Origin: Panulirus ornatus | Taxonomy: Eukaryota; Arthropoda; Malacostraca; Decapoda; Palinuridae | Direction: 5' to 3' | DNA: 64,000 bases | Assembly: GCF_036320965.1 (NCBI RefSeq) | Contig: NC_092265.1 | Span: 6,332,501-6,396,500 of the forward strand | Shown here: piece after piece, positions 63,734-64,000 of the stretch | How the letters are laid out: each line of letters begins with the position of its first letter | How positions within the stretch are numbered: the stretch's first letter is position 1 | Position numbers and translations under genes: made by a program | Notes under the pieces: model-generated | The model's input: only the letters and a program-made list of their open reading frames with translations | The model's database searches: none | What the model was told of the DNA's origin: nothing

Positions 63734-63768
<35 letters not shown>
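63734..63768 (+). repeat. (GT)n microsatellite
   Basis: About 35 bp of GT. Confidence 0.93.
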
Positions 63769-63770
<2 letters not shown>

Positions 63771-63904
63771 GCCCTCCGACCCCTGTTTCCCACCCTCCCC
63801 CCACCACCCCTAACCCCCGTCCGAAATTAGAGGCTGGTTCGCCTCCCGGTAAGAAACGATCCTAATATTGTTAGTGTTATGAGGGTACAGTTATCAAGCA
63901 ATTA

Positions 63905-64000
63905 GCTGCGGGGCGGCGGTGGCGGCGGGACACGAGTGCTAACATTTGGTCGGCCTCGGGGGCCCCGAGGGGCGCTTCCTCTTAACCTCAGTAATTATCG
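63905..64000. other. GC-rich end with 17-bp palindrome
   Basis: GGGGCGGCGGTGGCGGCGGG, then CCTCGGGGGCCCCGAGG at 63954-63970, a perfect inverted repeat around one G. The window ends here, so whether it opens a CpG-rich promoter cannot be judged. Confidence 0.5.

Overview
The window reads as non-coding eukaryotic nuclear DNA, most likely from an arthropod and probably a decapod crustacean (shrimp, crab or lobster type). Three things point there. The first is an extreme load of long, nearly perfect dinucleotide microsatellites: (CT/GA)n, (AT)n and (GT/CA)n, many over 50 bp. The second is the large number of minisatellite arrays between them. The third is dispersed families with AT-repeat ends that I associate with decapod genomes; that attribution is from memory and was not searched. 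I found no complete protein-coding gene, no rRNA and no intact tRNA. There is no sign of bacterial operons, Shine-Dalgarno sites or prophage. Most long open frames are translations of microsatellites (poly Ser-Leu, Arg-Glu, Ile-Tyr, Cys-Val, Thr-His).

Layout. 0-10 kb: a dispersed repeat (325-555), an 11-copy 40-bp array (3.28-3.74 kb), a tRNA-like SINE (4.46 kb), a large AAT/ATG tract (5.27-5.53 kb), and a decayed non-LTR retrotransposon reverse transcriptase (about 6.27-6.88 kb). A CACGTG-rich block begins at 9.06 kb. 10-22 kb: a chain of minisatellites with units of 28, 43, 33, 31, 24, 37 and 25/21 bp, plus a dispersed element with a hammerhead-ribozyme-like core (14.8-15.0 kb). 22-29 kb: mostly unremarkable sequence, with a second SINE (23.65 kb), a (CT)(AT)(GT) compound tract and an inverted copy of the hammerhead-like element (27.9-28.07 kb). 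29-44 kb: the densest part, with most copies of a repeat family sharing a GCGTTAGCGAGG head and several copies of a CATTCC...CACGTG...GTTGCCA family. It also has a (CT)n/(GA)n perfect hairpin (39.2 kb), a CACGTG block running into a seven-copy 38-bp array, and an eight-copy 59-bp array. 44-64 kb: long microsatellites, 23-, 16- and 50-bp arrays, a second decayed retrotransposon 3' end (59.2-59.5 kb), further compound tracts and a fourth SINE-like copy (63.6 kb).

How the parts relate. No pathway is encoded. What links the parts is repeat biology: several dispersed elements end at, or begin from, an AT or CCAA microsatellite, so transposition may have seeded part of the microsatellite load. Two retrotransposon fragments show the type of machinery that could have moved the SINEs. 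All statements come from reading by eye; no alignment, search or folding program was run.
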